NCBI GenBank assembly: GCA_028023455.1
Contig: JAQFVV010000150.1
Span: forward strand, 3,042,997-3,106,996
Source of the DNA: Epiperipatus broadwayi
Lineage: Eukaryota > Onychophora > Udeonychophora > Euonychophora > Peripatidae
DNA: 64,000 nt
Direction of reading: 5' to 3'
In this document: positions 25,905-39,250 of the stretch, piece after piece
How the letters are laid out: every line of letters begins with the position of its first letter
Numbering within the stretch: position 1 is the first letter of the stretch
Notes under the pieces: generated by a model
The model's database searches: none
Told to the model about the DNA's origin: nothing
The model's input: only the letters and a program-made list of their open reading frames with translations
Translations under genes and position numbers: made by a program

Positions 25905-27915
25905 TAAGAACATTGATATAGATTGTATGCATGTATGACAATGATTAAGCTAAGTACCGATTTCTTAACACTTGAAAAGTAACTTGATTGCAAGAAGGCA
26001 AACAATACTTAAAATATCTCCATTGTAAAGCATAAGGGGAAGACATATTAGGTTAAGGTAAATAATGGGAAATTATTAAATTTTATTATCGGAAGAATTA
26101 TCTTTAGAATTAATAGGAATAATTAGAAAATAAATCAGTAATTGAAAGTGTTAAGAATTGGGGAGAAATTTAATATTCACTATATCTTAATTAGGAAAAA
26201 ATGAAGGTAAATATTCTCATTTTATATTGATTTTATTATTAGTACTCCATGACAATTGTGATCCCCTAGTGAGTAAGAATTGAATAAGAATGTATTCTAT
26301 AACGTGGCAAAATTAGAAGTTTATTTAGGGATTATTTTTTTATCATACGGTTGATGAACCAGGAAAAGCTATGGGAATTATGTAAATAATGTAAATATTA
26401 TTGTATTGATTTATATTTAATAATAAAAATTGTTGTTTTTTTGAATAAGATTTTGTGTAAGTCTCAGTGTTCTGTGGTTTACTACAATCTAGAAATTTCA
26501 AATCCAATCATGCGTCAATACACTGTTATTTATATTTGGAGCATTATTTTATTAAATCACATCAGGTAAAATTTATTTAAATGGTTAATTTTCTAAGCTT
26601 ATGTAGCACTGCAAGATTTAAATTACCAATATTCCAGAAATCTTTCAGTATGTTTAAAGTCTAGATTATGAATTGCAGGATGGTTATTGGGTGATAGTGG
26701 ATACAGTGGGTGGGCATAAAATCCTTTCCTCATCCACTGTATTTTTAAGGATTTTTCTTTAGTTATTAAAGTGTATAATATGTTATTTCTACAATTTAAT
26801 GTAAGCTTAATTATTAGAGCTTTAGTGTAAGTGGACATTGGCTACATTAAAGTCAGCCAAAGTCAATTATGGAGGTAATCATGGTGAAGAGTGTTTATCA
26901 CTAATAATCCATAGCAGCTTGTTAGACTACCAGAACTTATTGTTCTAAAACCCTGAGAAGAAATTATCATAGGAGAAAAATGAGCTAGTACGATAAAAAA
27001 ATTGAGAGTAAAAGAGATAGTAGGACAAAGAATTTATGAATGTGAGGATGATGAATGGATAGATCAGGAAGATGGAGATGGGCATGGAACTATTTATAAT
27101 CTGAAACAAAATTTTAATTGTGACTTTAATGGTAATGAATGGGGAGTGTGCTGAGAGTATAAATTGTAATGGGAGTGGAGCTTAAAGTTTTTTCTCTCTT
27201 TAATAAATATGAATTTCCAAGAATATTAGTATTATTTTTTTTACTGCACTCTGTGTTTTCTCTGTTTATTGATTATTTATTAACCCTTCATTAGATATTG
27301 TTATTAGAAATTATTAAAATAAATTATTGAAATAAGGTTTAGCCTAATATTTTCACTGAAGTTGCAATTTGGCACCCTGGCAAATATTCTTATTAATATT
27401 CTATCCCATTGCCATCGATCCTGAGGGAGACTGTGATGGTGGTGGTGTAAACCTTGTATTTTTAGAGATTAGAAGTGGCACTTTGAAAAGATAGGTTGCT
27501 GATGATGGTAATTGTCATCAGCTGTACTAAAAGAAAAGATTAAAATATATATATACACACTTTAATAGTATATTTTAATAATAAAATCAAATGCAAATGA
27601 GGAGAGCAATAAAAGAAAAAAAATTAACATCCAATTTCATGCCCTTTCACTTGTTCATTTATCAGAACATTTGGAGATAAGTTAATAGTTCATTAAATCA
27701 TATGTCACACATTTGTTTCTTATTTCCAAATACAAATGGTTGGGTATATATTTTTGTCAATAATAATAAAGCAGGTTATAATAAATTATCTGCACACATC
27801 CTTCCATTTAAACTTCATTCCTTTATAGCTAGTAAAAATTATGAACCAAGAGTCTCTGAAGTGTTTAATGAAAAAGTTCAGCATAAATTGTCCAGAATAA
27901 TGGCAATAAAATCCA
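25905..27915. other. AT-rich non-coding DNA
   Basis: No domain, RNA gene or repeat boundary is visible. The frames at 26,623 and 27,702 are short and unremarkable. Confidence 0.5.
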
Positions 27916-27919
27916 CACA

Positions 27920-28116
27920 TTCCAGTTATTTCTTTAGTGTTAGAGATTAAATCTAAGTAAATCAAACTTATAATGTAGATATACATTTCAATTACTTCTT
28001 TAATATTAGAACTAAAATTTAGGCAAAGTAGATTTGAAATATAAACACACATTTCCATTATTTCTTTAATATTAGAAATGAAAGTTAAATAAATTTATAA
28101 TATAGGCACACATATG
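27920..28116. repeat. Three-copy tandem repeat, 66-bp period
   Basis: Units start near 27,920, 27,986 and 28,052. Each begins like TTCCAGTTATTTCTTTA or TTCCATTATTTCTTTAATAT, followed by TTAGA, and ends in ACACAT or ATACAT. Divergence between units is about 20-25 percent. Because 66 is a multiple of three, the minus-strand frame at 27,786-28,058 shows an internal amino-acid repeat. I do not regard it as a protein. Confidence 0.8.
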
Positions 28117-30025
28117 CATGTCAAATGATGATTTTAGAATTTAAACTAGTCAGAAGCAGAGAAGAGGTACCTTATTTCTGAAGAGATTTATGTCTGCATA
28201 TTTCCTTTTTTATTTTCCTCAGTAGAATTTCTGAGTTGTTTTCATCCACAAAATTAATAGTAGTTTTCACTTTTGATCTTGGACCATGGAAGAACTAACT
28301 CATAGAAACAAAATTGTAATAATAAAACTTTTAATGGAGAGAGAATTGTTGAAATCAAAAAAGCAAAGCCAACCTTTTGTAAAAGTATTCCCTTTTTATA
28401 CCAGATTTTTACCCAAGCATCGGTTCTGCCATCAATCCAAAGTCACTCAAAAGTTCAACTCTGAAGAAAAAATTACTCCTCCCATTGCACTAGCTTAAAA
28501 GAAAGAAAAAAATCATTTTGTCTTTTAAAAAAAAAAGTAAATTGAACCAAGATTAAAATATTCTGTATTTCTAAAATAACAAAATAAAAACCAATGATAA
28601 TTATTTTAGCAAATAAAATATTTAACAGTGTATTTGTTGATTGATAGTCCACTCATCCAGTGATCTATTAATTCATTTAAAATGTAACTAAGCTGATTAT
28701 CCAAGCTATTGGTTATGAAATCAAATATTTTGGTGTGAGACACAACATTTGGTGGTTTAATGAAGTACATGAATGGAAAATGAAGCTGAAAGATGGCACA
28801 AGCATACATGAATATCCATAAATACTGTACTACGGGTATTAAACCAATCTGATTAAAATGAAAGTTTCTATGCTGATGAGTCAAACATATTGCATTATTT
28901 ATACTATGGATTGAAATATTAAAGCAAATAAACCAGGAAATCACAAAAACAAATTTTAGTACTGTTCTGTAGATAAATAAAACAAACTTGAAGCAACTTA
29001 AACTAAACTGACAATTTCTGTGACAAGCTACCCTTCTTTCTATCATTAAATGCTCACTAAAGAAAATTATTCAATACCTCAAAACTTTCAAATTATATCT
29101 GTAAATGCTTTTAAACATAGTTTTAGGTTATTAATAAAAAAATTAAAAAATTTCAGGTTATTTCATTTTTTTTAGTAAGATGCAATCAGCTGTTACTGAT
29201 ACAGTGCTATATAATTACAATAAATATTTCTGGTGCCTATACAGAGGGTTACAATATATATATATATATATATTGTAATGCCAAATTATGTAGTCACATT
29301 GATGAGATGTGATGATGTTGTCATCATGCACCATGTTGGACTTCCAAAATGTAATGGAATTTCAGATGTTTTTGATTGGTTTTTAACATAGTAACCAACT
29401 TTTTGCTTGTTATGACTAAAAATGTGATGGTTTCATGTCAGCTTCAAGTCGCTCTAATTCCATCATTTTTAATGTTACCATTAAGATTTTGCATTATTTT
29501 TAAAGATTAAAAAAAGTTCTGTAAGATGCTGCCCTCTCTTGAATTATTTTAAAGTAAACAATCAATAAAACTGACATTGAAGGTCTAACAAAGGGAGGAG
29601 GCAGTCCATTCTAATCGTTGATTGGCTCTTGTCAATAATTTCCACCATTACGATTTCTTTTCTTTCATTTTGAAAGCGATAAACTAATGTTTTAGACCAT
29701 TTTAAAAGTATTTTTTGACAAATTATAAATTATTTTGATAAAATATGCTAAAAATAAAATTATTTTAGAAAAATAGTTAAGACTTTAGTAAAAAGTTATT
29801 TACTTTTCCACAACGTAAAATTGGGAAAGAAATCACTGACATCGACAAAATGTTTGGGTTGGTGAGTAACATTCATCTTAGATTTGCCACTATCAAATAT
29901 TTTTATAATTATAAATAAAAATTTATTTTTGAAAAAACTTTTGTTCACTTTCATAACCTGACAAATTATTAATATACTTTTTACAAAGGAAACTAAAGTT
30001 AATATAATATTAAAAGATGAATATA

Positions 30026-30087
30026 TTTTGACGCTTGAGTTTGTGAATTGATCCTATTTTGATGCTTGAGTTTGTGAATTGACCAAT
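30026..30087. repeat. 31-bp tandem duplication
   Basis: TTTTGACGCTTGAGTTTGTG and TTTTGATGCTTGAGTTTGTG, each followed by AATTGA, are 31 bp apart, with two or three differences between units. Confidence 0.9.
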
Positions 30088-32877
30088 TAAAAGTTTAGAC
30101 ATTTACCTCACTTAGCCAATAAAATAATCAGCAAAAAAGGGGTTAAACTATAATATCACTCTAATCATATTGACACATCCAAAAATTATTTAATTTTGCT
30201 AAGACTCATTATCAGAATTCATTTGCTATGAAAAATATATTACACATTCATGAAAAGATGAAGTAAAGATATATTACCACATTTTTCAAAAATATTTCAT
30301 GGTTATTCTAAAGATAAATTAAATCTCATCTTTTCTAGCCTTACCACAACATATATATAAGTGTAAAGAAATTATAATAACATTATTTTCCAGGGATTAA
30401 TATATAGGCACATAAAATGGAACATTATATTCTGAGTGTGTAGATATTATAGCTACACTCTTATACAAGCTCATCAATGCATGTACTGCTCAATTTAAGC
30501 ACAGTATCAAGAGTTTTTCTAATATTTATCTTCTTTAATCAATCAGTCACATATAGAATTTATAAAACAGATATATGGTTGGACAAAGGTATATTAGTGA
30601 AATTAAATTATAATAAAAAATTATTTAATCAACTAACAAAACAATTATAAATTAGGAATCAATAATATTGCAAAATAATAAGAAAATATTGTCAATTATA
30701 TATATATATGAACATTTATATGATTTTAGATTGTTTTTACTTATTTACTTTCTACAGAATAATTTTTTAATCGCTAGTTGTAATAATTTAAATAGAAAAT
30801 CTGTTTCCAAAATTTTAATAAAACAATTATAACTGAAGCTATTTTTTAATGAAAGAAGATTATGTGAATTGGAAAAACTGTCTAATAATAAATCGGACAT
30901 TTCTTTATGAATTAAAAAAAAAAAACAATATTGGAAAGTTTTCCGAGTTTCTTTTGCCAAATATTTTAAAATGCTTTAAACATCATCCAGGTACTAATGA
31001 ATAAGGATGATAATTTTGATGTAATCATATTATTGAATGTATCTCAAAAGAGAAGATTGAGGCTATTTAAAAACATTTACGTTATAATAATACTGATAAA
31101 AAAATTAAAGGTTCAAGGATGTCATAAATTACAGATTGAAATACTGACGGGGAAAAAAATAAGCTGACTTAAAAAAAAAATAAAATTTAAATACAAAACA
31201 TTTACTGATTGTTGGAGATAGAAACTAAATGTAGGAATTTCAAATATATTGAAACAAACTATCAATTGGCAAAACTATTCAGTTACTAAGCTGAGAAACT
31301 GTGAAGTTTATAAGCTAACTCTGAAATACATAAAACAAAAGTGATTTTAAAATATATCATTAATTATAACAATGATGAAATAAATATCTAGATATTACAT
31401 AAAACTTGAAGATTATGATTTTTGTTGATAATATGGTCATAATCGAAGAAAAGCATATTAAGGAGAAGATTTTAAAATTGTGGATATACTAGCGGAAGAA
31501 TTGATGCCTATCTCTATATATCAAGTTACAGACTTAGCCAGTAAAATATCAAAAAATAAATTTGATAAAAAAGATAATTTTTACTCTGTTCTACATATGC
31601 AAGAATGATACATATTTCTGCAGATAAGTACTAGTCAATATCATTAGCTGTTATGCCCAGAAATAGGGATTCTATTTGCTAGATATGTAAAGAATTTCTT
31701 GATAGTGAATGAAAATAATAATTGTAGCGAGAGGGAATGTTTTGTCAGTATTCCATTTAATTTTTAAAAGTGTACAAATCCTGATAAAAGTTCTTGCAGT
31801 CAATATATATATATATCGTTATTATTTAATGATTCATAAAGTGAAGAGGGAGTTACTGGGAATAATTCGTATAGTATAGCAAATAGCTTTTGTGATTACA
31901 TAGAACTTGGAAATGAACTGATCTAACGTTTTTTTTTTTGTATGAGATACATTATAATTTACGAAATATAAAGAAAACTTTTTGCAAGCAAGAGAAATTC
32001 TGAGTGAGAACTCAAAAAGAAAATAAATAAAATAATTGTAAAAGCAATTGTTCAAAAGATCCAGTGATACTGGAGCACTAAAATGGTAGTTTGAGAACAA
32101 TAATTTAATCCCATTAGCTAAATAATTCAATTGTTCAGACTTTTTTTTTAGTCTAAAACAAAAGGAAGGCATTGTCACACTAAGATGATCATGTGACAAA
32201 AAATAGATCCCGTTTATCATTTTACAGCTTGTAGATATTTAAATTATGTCATAATAATGAACATAAATCATTTTTTCTTCAGTCTAAAAGCTAAAAGAAA
32301 AAACTCTCAATTTGTATAGTCATATGACAAAAAAAAAACACAATTGATCGTCTGCCTTTACTCATATTCTGTGGTAATAGTGTGTATTTTTTGTTTATTG
32401 AATCAGCTTATTATTTAAATTTTTGTCCTGTTTTGTTTATAATTCTTTGATATATAAAGTGATGCAGACCTATGAAGTTTAATGCACTGAAAAGCTAAAG
32501 GTTTTTGAATTTAAACTCCATCGATGAAGGAAATACATGACCTAGAGCAATTAAATATTTAATTAGTATTTATTATCAATTAAAAACATATGAAGTATGT
32601 TAAAGTAATGACTTTTTCATTAGCTAATTAGTGAATACAATTTTTGAATTGTCTCATGTATATGTATAATTTTTACTGTTACGTTTCAACATTTAGTTGG
32701 ATTTATGTTATTATAATAATAAGTGAATATTTAACCCGAAAAAAAAAAAACAGTATTAAGTAAGAGATACACATATGATTACTATAATGCAGATCATTTA
32801 TAATTCTAGAGATTATCATTTTATCCTGAACCAGATGTAAACTTTAAATTCCTTTAAAGATTAATAATAATATTTAC

Positions 32878-32955
32878 TGAAGCTATAACCTCGAGGATAT
32901 GCGTGTAAAATGCGACAGTAGGGACCTCTACAGGTGTTTAACCACAAGCTTAATA
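32878..32955 (+). repeat. Family-3 dispersed repeat
   Basis: Blocks AAGCTATAACCTCGAGGATA, AGTAGGGACCTCTACAGGTG and AACCACAAGCTTAATA correspond in order to the copy at 10,253 and to one arm of the palindrome at 17.9 kb. Confidence 0.7.
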
Positions 32956-33918
32956 TATTTGTTGCTGTTATTTTTAATTTATTGCATGCATACACATGAC
33001 ATTATTATTCAATTTTCTGATATATATTTAAAACTTTCATTCCTAGCTTTTGAAACGAATAAAGATATCTCTGAAAAAGATAAATAATTATCATGATGCA
33101 TTTCTTCTTGAACAAGCACTTTTCAGTTAGCCCAAGGGGAATATTTATTTTTTGAGATATCTTTATTCATATGTTTCAAAAGTACGTGGTAAAATGAGTT
33201 GTAAGTACAGTATATCTAAAATAAAGTCATATAAAAATATTTATTAGGTATAAAATGCAGTCACATTCATTTTGTGCTGGAATTTTTTTTTATATATAAT
33301 CGTATCTTAAGTAATCGTTATATTAATAAATAATATAAATTAATTTACAGCACACTATAACTTATTTTACTTTAAGCAAATATTTTTAAAAGATTACAAA
33401 CGGAATTATGTGACAACAGATGGTAAAAATGACCTTTATTTTCTCCAATTTTTGGTAATAGATCTCAGCTGTTCTAATTGTCAGAATTGAAGAAGGATTT
33501 ATGCTTTTTTCTTTTAAGTTAAAAGACGTGTGAAAAATGTAATAAAATGTAACAATACGGTATATGTCTATATATGCTTCTTAACGATGGAAAGGTTTTA
33601 TTAAATGTATGGTATTTTAATTATAGAGATGTTAAAATAAATTATATTAACAAGTGTTAACCAATACTAACCTAACAGTGACGATGATCAAAAGTCATCA
33701 TTTGATCATAACATTTAATTACTAAATTACATCTATTTATCTATAGAGAAAAAGTTAGCATATACATAAACTATTTTATGATAACAGTGGTAGATAATTT
33801 AATAAAACTAATGATCAAACTAAAGTTTACTTTCTGCTGATACCAAAAATTAACATTTTGCAAAATATTAATTAGTACAAATTAAACATATTTACATTAA
33901 GCTAAGTTAGGTGGTAGA

Positions 33919-34023
33919 AAAATTGAAGGGAATATCTAATAAGACGTGAATTAATTATCACTTATGATCTTCAGATTATAAGTAACAATTAATTCACATC
34001 TTATTAGACATTCTTTTAAATTT
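33919..34023. repeat. Near-perfect palindrome, about 105 bp
   Basis: The left arm AATTGAAGGGAATATCTAAT followed by AAGACGTGAATTAATT pairs with the right arm AATTAATTCACATCTTATTA followed by GACATTCTTTTAAATTT. The loop is only about six bases (CTTCAG). It has the form of a fold-back mobile element, but no relative is visible in the window. Confidence 0.85.
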
Positions 34024-35488
34024 TTTTATTTCTGATATTCTCCAGATGCAAAATAGCCGATTTATCTATTTTAAATTAGCATTTGTAGTGGAATGATTAA
34101 ATGTTATTCACTGACTGATGTTACAGATTAGTCTAATGACACCTTTGCTGGTGACATTTTATAAAGTGTATATAAATATATGTAAAAATATTTAAAAAAT
34201 CTGCTTGTATTTAATTTGTGGTCTGATGCACTAAGAAGCAAAATAATAATTTTTTTGTTGATTATAATTTTGATCATTTTTGTAACTTTAAATAAAAGTG
34301 CACAGCATTCATAAATAAATTAATTCAATCAATACGTTTTGTGTTAAAGTAAATACTCTTTTATTTTGTGAATTAATTAAATTATGGATGCTCCTTTCTT
34401 TTATTTAAAGTTACATATAACCAATAATGAATAATACTATGAATTTCCACTATACCACTCTCAAGCATGATAGCGAATGGTTTCTATCCACTTTTAACAC
34501 TTTGTTGAGGAATGTAATCATAAACATGTGATCAAAGACATGTGAAAAAGGTCTATGATCCCCACGATGTACATTTCATTCTGAACCAGCACTTATCAGT
34601 TTGGCCCAGACCACAATCTCTTATGCATATCTTTATAATTGTTCAGTATATATGGATAGCAAAGTATTCATTATTGGATAATCTCTAGTCTAATGTATGA
34701 TTAATAAAAATTATTAATTACATATAATCAAAATTATGACCCAAGAAAAACTTATTTTTTGATTTTTAATACATTAGTCATCAAATTAAATTAAAAAAAA
34801 AAAAAATTTTTTTTTTATATATACCTAATTTTATATTTTTTAGTACTTGGGTACTTTTTGTTTCAAAAATACACATGCACAAAATTTGAAGAAGCTCCAT
34901 TTTGTAGACATAGATTAAAAATTGGTTGCAAGATTTAACTCCCATAATAAAATGTATATAATTTATAAAATCAACACATGAAATCAGTTATAATATTTTT
35001 CTTTTTCTTTCTATTTTTTTTTTAAATTTTATTGCAAACTATAATACTTCAATTTTTTGAAATCCCTTTGCTTATATATTTTAAATAATTATACCTAAAT
35101 TCCTCAAGGTAATAAAAAAGCCACAAAGGCATAATATTATAAAGTTTATTTTTTATTCTGTCCGTAGCACTACTAATTAAGCACTTTAAACTCAATTGAT
35201 CAGAATGCATATTAAAAAATTTAGCTTAAATATTATTGATTTTACTTAAATTACTACTTTAAAAAAGTGTAAGAAAATTCCTTTTGTACTGTACTTTCTT
35301 TTAAAATATGTAATAGCTGATTAAATTTTTTGATCATTACTAAAATGTCTGCCATAGTCTTACACACACTTATTTTTTATATTAAGAGTATCAAATCCTC
35401 CATACAGTAGTGCCACAAAGGGCAAGCTTTAAAATCAATGGATGCAGGAAAGTTTGTACATAAAATACCTATCCAGTGCCTACTCATT

Positions 35489-35540
35489 CAACACCTCAGA
35501 ATAGTTTCTAGCTTGTGACTTTCATCAGGGAGGATACTAG
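35489..35540 (-). ncRNA. Degenerate hammerhead (family 2)
   Basis: On the minus strand CUGAUGA (35,528-35,522) and GAAAC are intact, but the triplet region reads UA-UUC instead of UA-GUC, breaking the C-G pair of stem III. Stem I keeps UCC with GGU-type pairing and loses the pair next to the core. Probably inactive. Confidence 0.55.
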
Positions 35541-35599
35541 GATTGAGAGCACTGCACCTAGCTTTTAGGATCTAATGCAACCCTCCAGCAACTATCTTA

Positions 35600-35656
35600 T
35601 TGACGAAAACCACAAGCTAGAGACTAGTCTAGAAATGTTGGATGAGTAGGCACTAG
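35600..35656 (+). ncRNA. Degenerate hammerhead (family 2)
   Basis: The core reads UUGACGA, then a CACAAGC loop region, then GAGAC-UA-GUC. The change of GAAA to GAGA hits an invariant position, and the first core C is U. It is a remnant, recognised mainly by its relatives. Confidence 0.45.
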
Positions 35657-37197
35657 ATAGGTATTTTATGCACAAATCTTCATGCATTTATTGATTTCAA
35701 AACTTGCACTTGGTGGCACTACTGTATGGAAGGTATGGTATTCTTATTGACAACATCTATAAGCATATAAAATGGTGATCATGTGGTGTTTTGATATTTT
35801 TAATATTATTGTTGTACTTCAAAATTTGTACAGTTTGACATGTTAATAAAGTATGAACATAAACTATGTACATTCTGAAATATACTAATTTAGATGTATT
35901 ACTCCATTAAGATTAAGTAATTTAATAACTAAAATATTAAAGTATTTTTACAATCTTATTTTACTTTCAGTTTTTAATTCCCATGATAAATTTTTGTTAA
36001 TTTAGAAAGTAAGTCAAATAGTCTGTAAACAATGTTTTTCCACATGATGAATATTTTAAGTACTGTAATTCTGACTTAAGACGCTCTGTCTTTTATATAT
36101 TTACTTGATTATGTTTTTCTAATGCAGTACTGTGTAACTATGTATATACTGCAAAATATATTTATTGTCAAACTTTACCTATAATAAATAAAATAAAAAA
36201 CTATAAATAATTAACACAACGTAATTAATGAAAGTTAATATTTTTCTATATTTTAAAATTATTTATTGCTTATTTCATAGGTTTTTTATTATTAACAAAA
36301 GGTAATAAATGAAGTCATAGAGATTTCAACAAAGAAATATATTTACTAATGATTTTAAGTTCTTCAATTCGTCCATTATAGCCATAGATTTGATATCATT
36401 AATTATGTGACTCACGATTTGTGTTACATTCCTATATAAAGCAAATGAACATAAGATTTGTCCTGAACCTGTTGGTGAGATTCCAATTGCGTCTAAGAAG
36501 ATCAAATCCACTTGGTTTATTGCTAGATATGGAAAACAATCATTTGAAATTCCATCTTTTATATCTTAAATCTTTGATTTTAAAGACTTGCTGAAACATT
36601 CAAAAAGGTTATTTTGATTTGAGATGAGTCTTAAATGGTAAACCAATATCTTGAGTTACTGGCAAGTCCAACTTTCTTAACATATTTTTATACACTTTTT
36701 GTGAAGTAACTTTGCCTCTGATATTTGATTAAATATTATGTGAAAGAACAGTAAACATTTTAAAGAGTAAATCTAAGTGTATAAGCAATATTTCTCATGT
36801 TAAAAATTAAATGGTATCTAGAAATTTAAAATGAAAACTTTTCTACTCTACTGGAACACAATATTTATCAGCAAAGATATTATAATACAAAATGATCATT
36901 TTTGTAAATAAACTATAAACCTTTATAACATCCAATGAAAAAATTCTATTATTATGATTTATGTATATTTTTTGTTTGGTGAATTCAAATGATAAATTGA
37001 TGTCATATCTATCAAATCACAATATGTCAAAAATGAGTGTAAACCAAAAGTTTTTTTTAACAAACTCATTTAACAATAGCAACCTTTTTTTATTGTAATA
37101 ACATAATGCTTATAAGTCAATGGTTGTTACTTGTATCTTTTTTCAAATAATTACTGTTATTTATTTATCTAACTTTTTATGTAGTGTTAAACTACTA

Positions 37198-37570
37198 AAC
37201 ATCACATAATCACTATTCCTTATGCTAGCACATATATGTTATTAAAACAAGCAAAACTCTCCATACAGTAGTGCCACTCAGTGCCAACCAGAGTAATCAA
37301 TGGATTTCAGAAGTCTTGTATCTAAAACCCCCCCATCTATTGACTACTCATCCAATATCCCCAGAATAGTTTTTGGCTTGTGGCCAGATCTAGGTGCAAT
37401 GCTCTCAGATCCAAAGCTCCTCACTGATGAAGGTCACAAGCCAGAAACTAGTCTGGGAATATTGAATGAGTAGGCACTAGATGGGGATTTTATGCACAAG
37501 CCTTCTGGCATCCAGTGATACTCTGGTTAGCACTGAGTGGCACAACTGTATGGAGAGTTTTGCCTGTTTT
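37198..37570. mobile_element. Family-2 fold-back element with long inverted arms
   Basis: From the left: AAACATCACATAATCAC (37,198), matching the outer arm of the 50.8-kb copy; an inverted monomer from about 37,246 (GCAAAACTCTCCATACAGTA, GTGCCAC) to about 37,388; and a forward monomer from about 37,388 (AGATCTAGGTGCAATGC) to 37,570 (GTATGGAGAGTTTTGCCTGT). The arms pair over about 140 bp with moderate mismatches. The forward monomer carries a full hammerhead core. In the inverted arm the CUGAUGA part is deleted. Confidence 0.8.
37411..37465 (+). ncRNA. Candidate hammerhead ribozyme (family 2)
   Basis: CUGAUGA is at 37,424-37,430. Stem II is GGU with GCC around CACAA. GAAAC is at 37,444-37,448, UA is the loop of a one-pair stem III, and GUC is at 37,451-37,453. 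Stem I pairs CUCA (37,420-37,423) with UGGG (37,454-37,457). Beyond an internal loop CCAA faces UUGA. All invariant core bases are present. Confidence 0.7.
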
Positions 37571-38152
37571 TATATAATGCTTATTTGTAACATTTGTTGT
37601 ATTTTTATTAATTGCTCATTGTATAACACATGTTCTGCAACTATCATTTATAGATAGAATATTTTGATGGCCTTAGAATAAGAACTACAAAATGCTATAA
37701 ATTTACTCTTATAATCATAAAAGGACAGTTATTGACATATTTTCGAAACTTGTATGTATATTACATTTGAGTAGTAAATCACATAATGGAGTACTGCTGT
37801 ATTTCAGTATTTAGCATAATTGACTTGAGTCAGGTATACACTCATTGTCATCAAAATTAACTGAAGTTTCTTCATATAAAACTATCATATTTTAATTATA
37901 TGTATTTCCAATACATAAAATTGATAATTAGACAAAAATGCATTTGTGCAATAGTAAAGATGAATTTAGGTGAGAAAATAGTAATGCAGACTAGATACAA
38001 TGGAATTTATTTAATGGTCAAATATAGGCCAAAAGAAGTTTAAAAAGTAAAATAATTTTTTTATTTAACATGTTTAATATATATTTTTAAATAACCACCT
38101 TCAATACACATATATAAATATTTTTATGCATAATTTAAGATGGAGAACATAC

Positions 38153-38154
<2 letters not shown>

Positions 38155-38248
<94 letters not shown>
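38155..38248. repeat. (AT)n microsatellite, 94 bp
   Basis: Uninterrupted AT dinucleotide run. Confidence 0.98.
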
Positions 38249-38250
<2 letters not shown>

Positions 38251-39148
38251 ATCATTTTATATAAAAATATGTGATAAACTATTTTAATTCAATAATATAC
38301 ACTACCAGATTACTTTATTGAGTATATAATGTTGAATAGATTATTTAAATAATAAATGCTGTTATAGTAAATGAAACATACTTCCATTAATCATATAACA
38401 ATATGAGAATAAGAAAATTAAATTACTCACAAATTTAGTTTTTTATACGTTAAGAAAATTATTTTGAACAACTACAGTGGAATGTGTGAGAATAAATCAA
38501 TCCAATTATTTATTGTGAATTAGTTATTAAACAGATTGACTACTATTTAAGTGATATATTTAATATTAATATTTATTAAGACTATGCACCTGAAAAAAAC
38601 AACAGTAGGGATCTCTGCAAATCTTTAACACAAGATTTATTTAAAAGAGAAGAGAGCATAGTCTTTAGATTATAGCCTATTATATTTAATATATATTTTC
38701 ATTTCATAATGGTTTTTATTACATATTCATCATTTAAATGCAAAGTTTAACATAAGAATGAATTTCTTTACTTTGCTAAATGAAAATCAGTCTGTAAAAT
38801 AAATTAGTCACAAAAAATAATTGAAGTAATTTATTCTCATACCTTCACTGTAGATGTTCTTGACAATATTCTTAATATATAAAGAAAATTAAATTTAAAA
38901 GAAGCTGCTATTTTCTTATTATTGTATTGATAGATGACTAGTGGAGAATGTGACACATTTACTATAACAGTATTTACTATTTAAACAATCTATTTAATGT
39001 CATACATTTTTACTTTGTGATTGTTTTCTTATGATTTGAGAAAAAGAAGTTCTGAGAAAAGTAATTGTTATTGTACTGAAATGTTAGCTATTTAGTTATT
39101 GTATTTTTATTACACGAATGTTCCAGAAATTTTACTAGGAATTCATCA

Positions 39149-39159
39149 TTTATCCATGA

Positions 39160-39197
<38 letters not shown>

Positions 39198-39211
39198 TCA
39201 TGGATAAATTT

Positions 39212-39247
<36 letters not shown>

Positions 39248-39250
39248 AAA
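39149..39250. repeat. Two adjacent palindromes built on TA runs
   Basis: The first is TTTATCCATGAGAATA, a TA run, then TATTCTCATGGATAAA (39,149-39,208). It is followed at once by TTTCCTATA, a TA run, then TATAGGAAA (39,209-39,250). Both are perfect at their ends. They could form two neighbouring cruciforms. Confidence 0.9.

Larger units (their letters stand above)
28118..33900. other. AT-rich non-coding DNA
   Basis: The longest frame (28,606-29,046 minus, 146 codons) is hydrophobic and without a recognised domain. A TA run is at about 29,255-29,275. A 31-bp tandem duplication is at 30,026 and a family-3 copy at 32,880. No gene is recognised. Confidence 0.45.
35391..35800. mobile_element. Family-2 element with inverted monomers
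   Basis: The left monomer, in reverse, runs about 35,395-35,550 (CCATACAGTAGTGCCAC, then the ribozyme). It is followed by CACCTAGCTTTTAGGATCTA and GCAACCCTCCAGCAACTAT. The forward monomer runs about 35,595-35,735 and ends GTGGCACTACTGTATGGAAG. Beyond it lies ATAAGCATATAAAATGGTGA with TCATGTGGTGTTTTGATA, a diverged outer arm. Each monomer holds a ribozyme, one near-complete and one degenerate. Confidence 0.7.

Noticed and set aside
28606-29046. 146-codon minus-strand open frame
   Set aside because: It is rich in Phe, Ile, Cys and Asn, with no recognisable domain, no conserved motif and no neighbouring exon-like sequence. It is compatible with chance in AT-rich DNA.
29190-29890. Relatively GC-richer stretch with CCAAT-like and TATA-like words (AAGGGAGGAGGCAGTCC, GATTGGCTCTTGTC)
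   Set aside because: A promoter reading was considered, but no coding exon follows within reach on either strand, and such words are common by chance.
36326-36740. Minus-strand stretch with LDLPVTQDIGLPF and a 61-codon frame (MDLIFLDAIGIS..)
   Set aside because: It looks slightly protein-like over a few short segments, but frames change often and I recognise no family. It may be a very old element.
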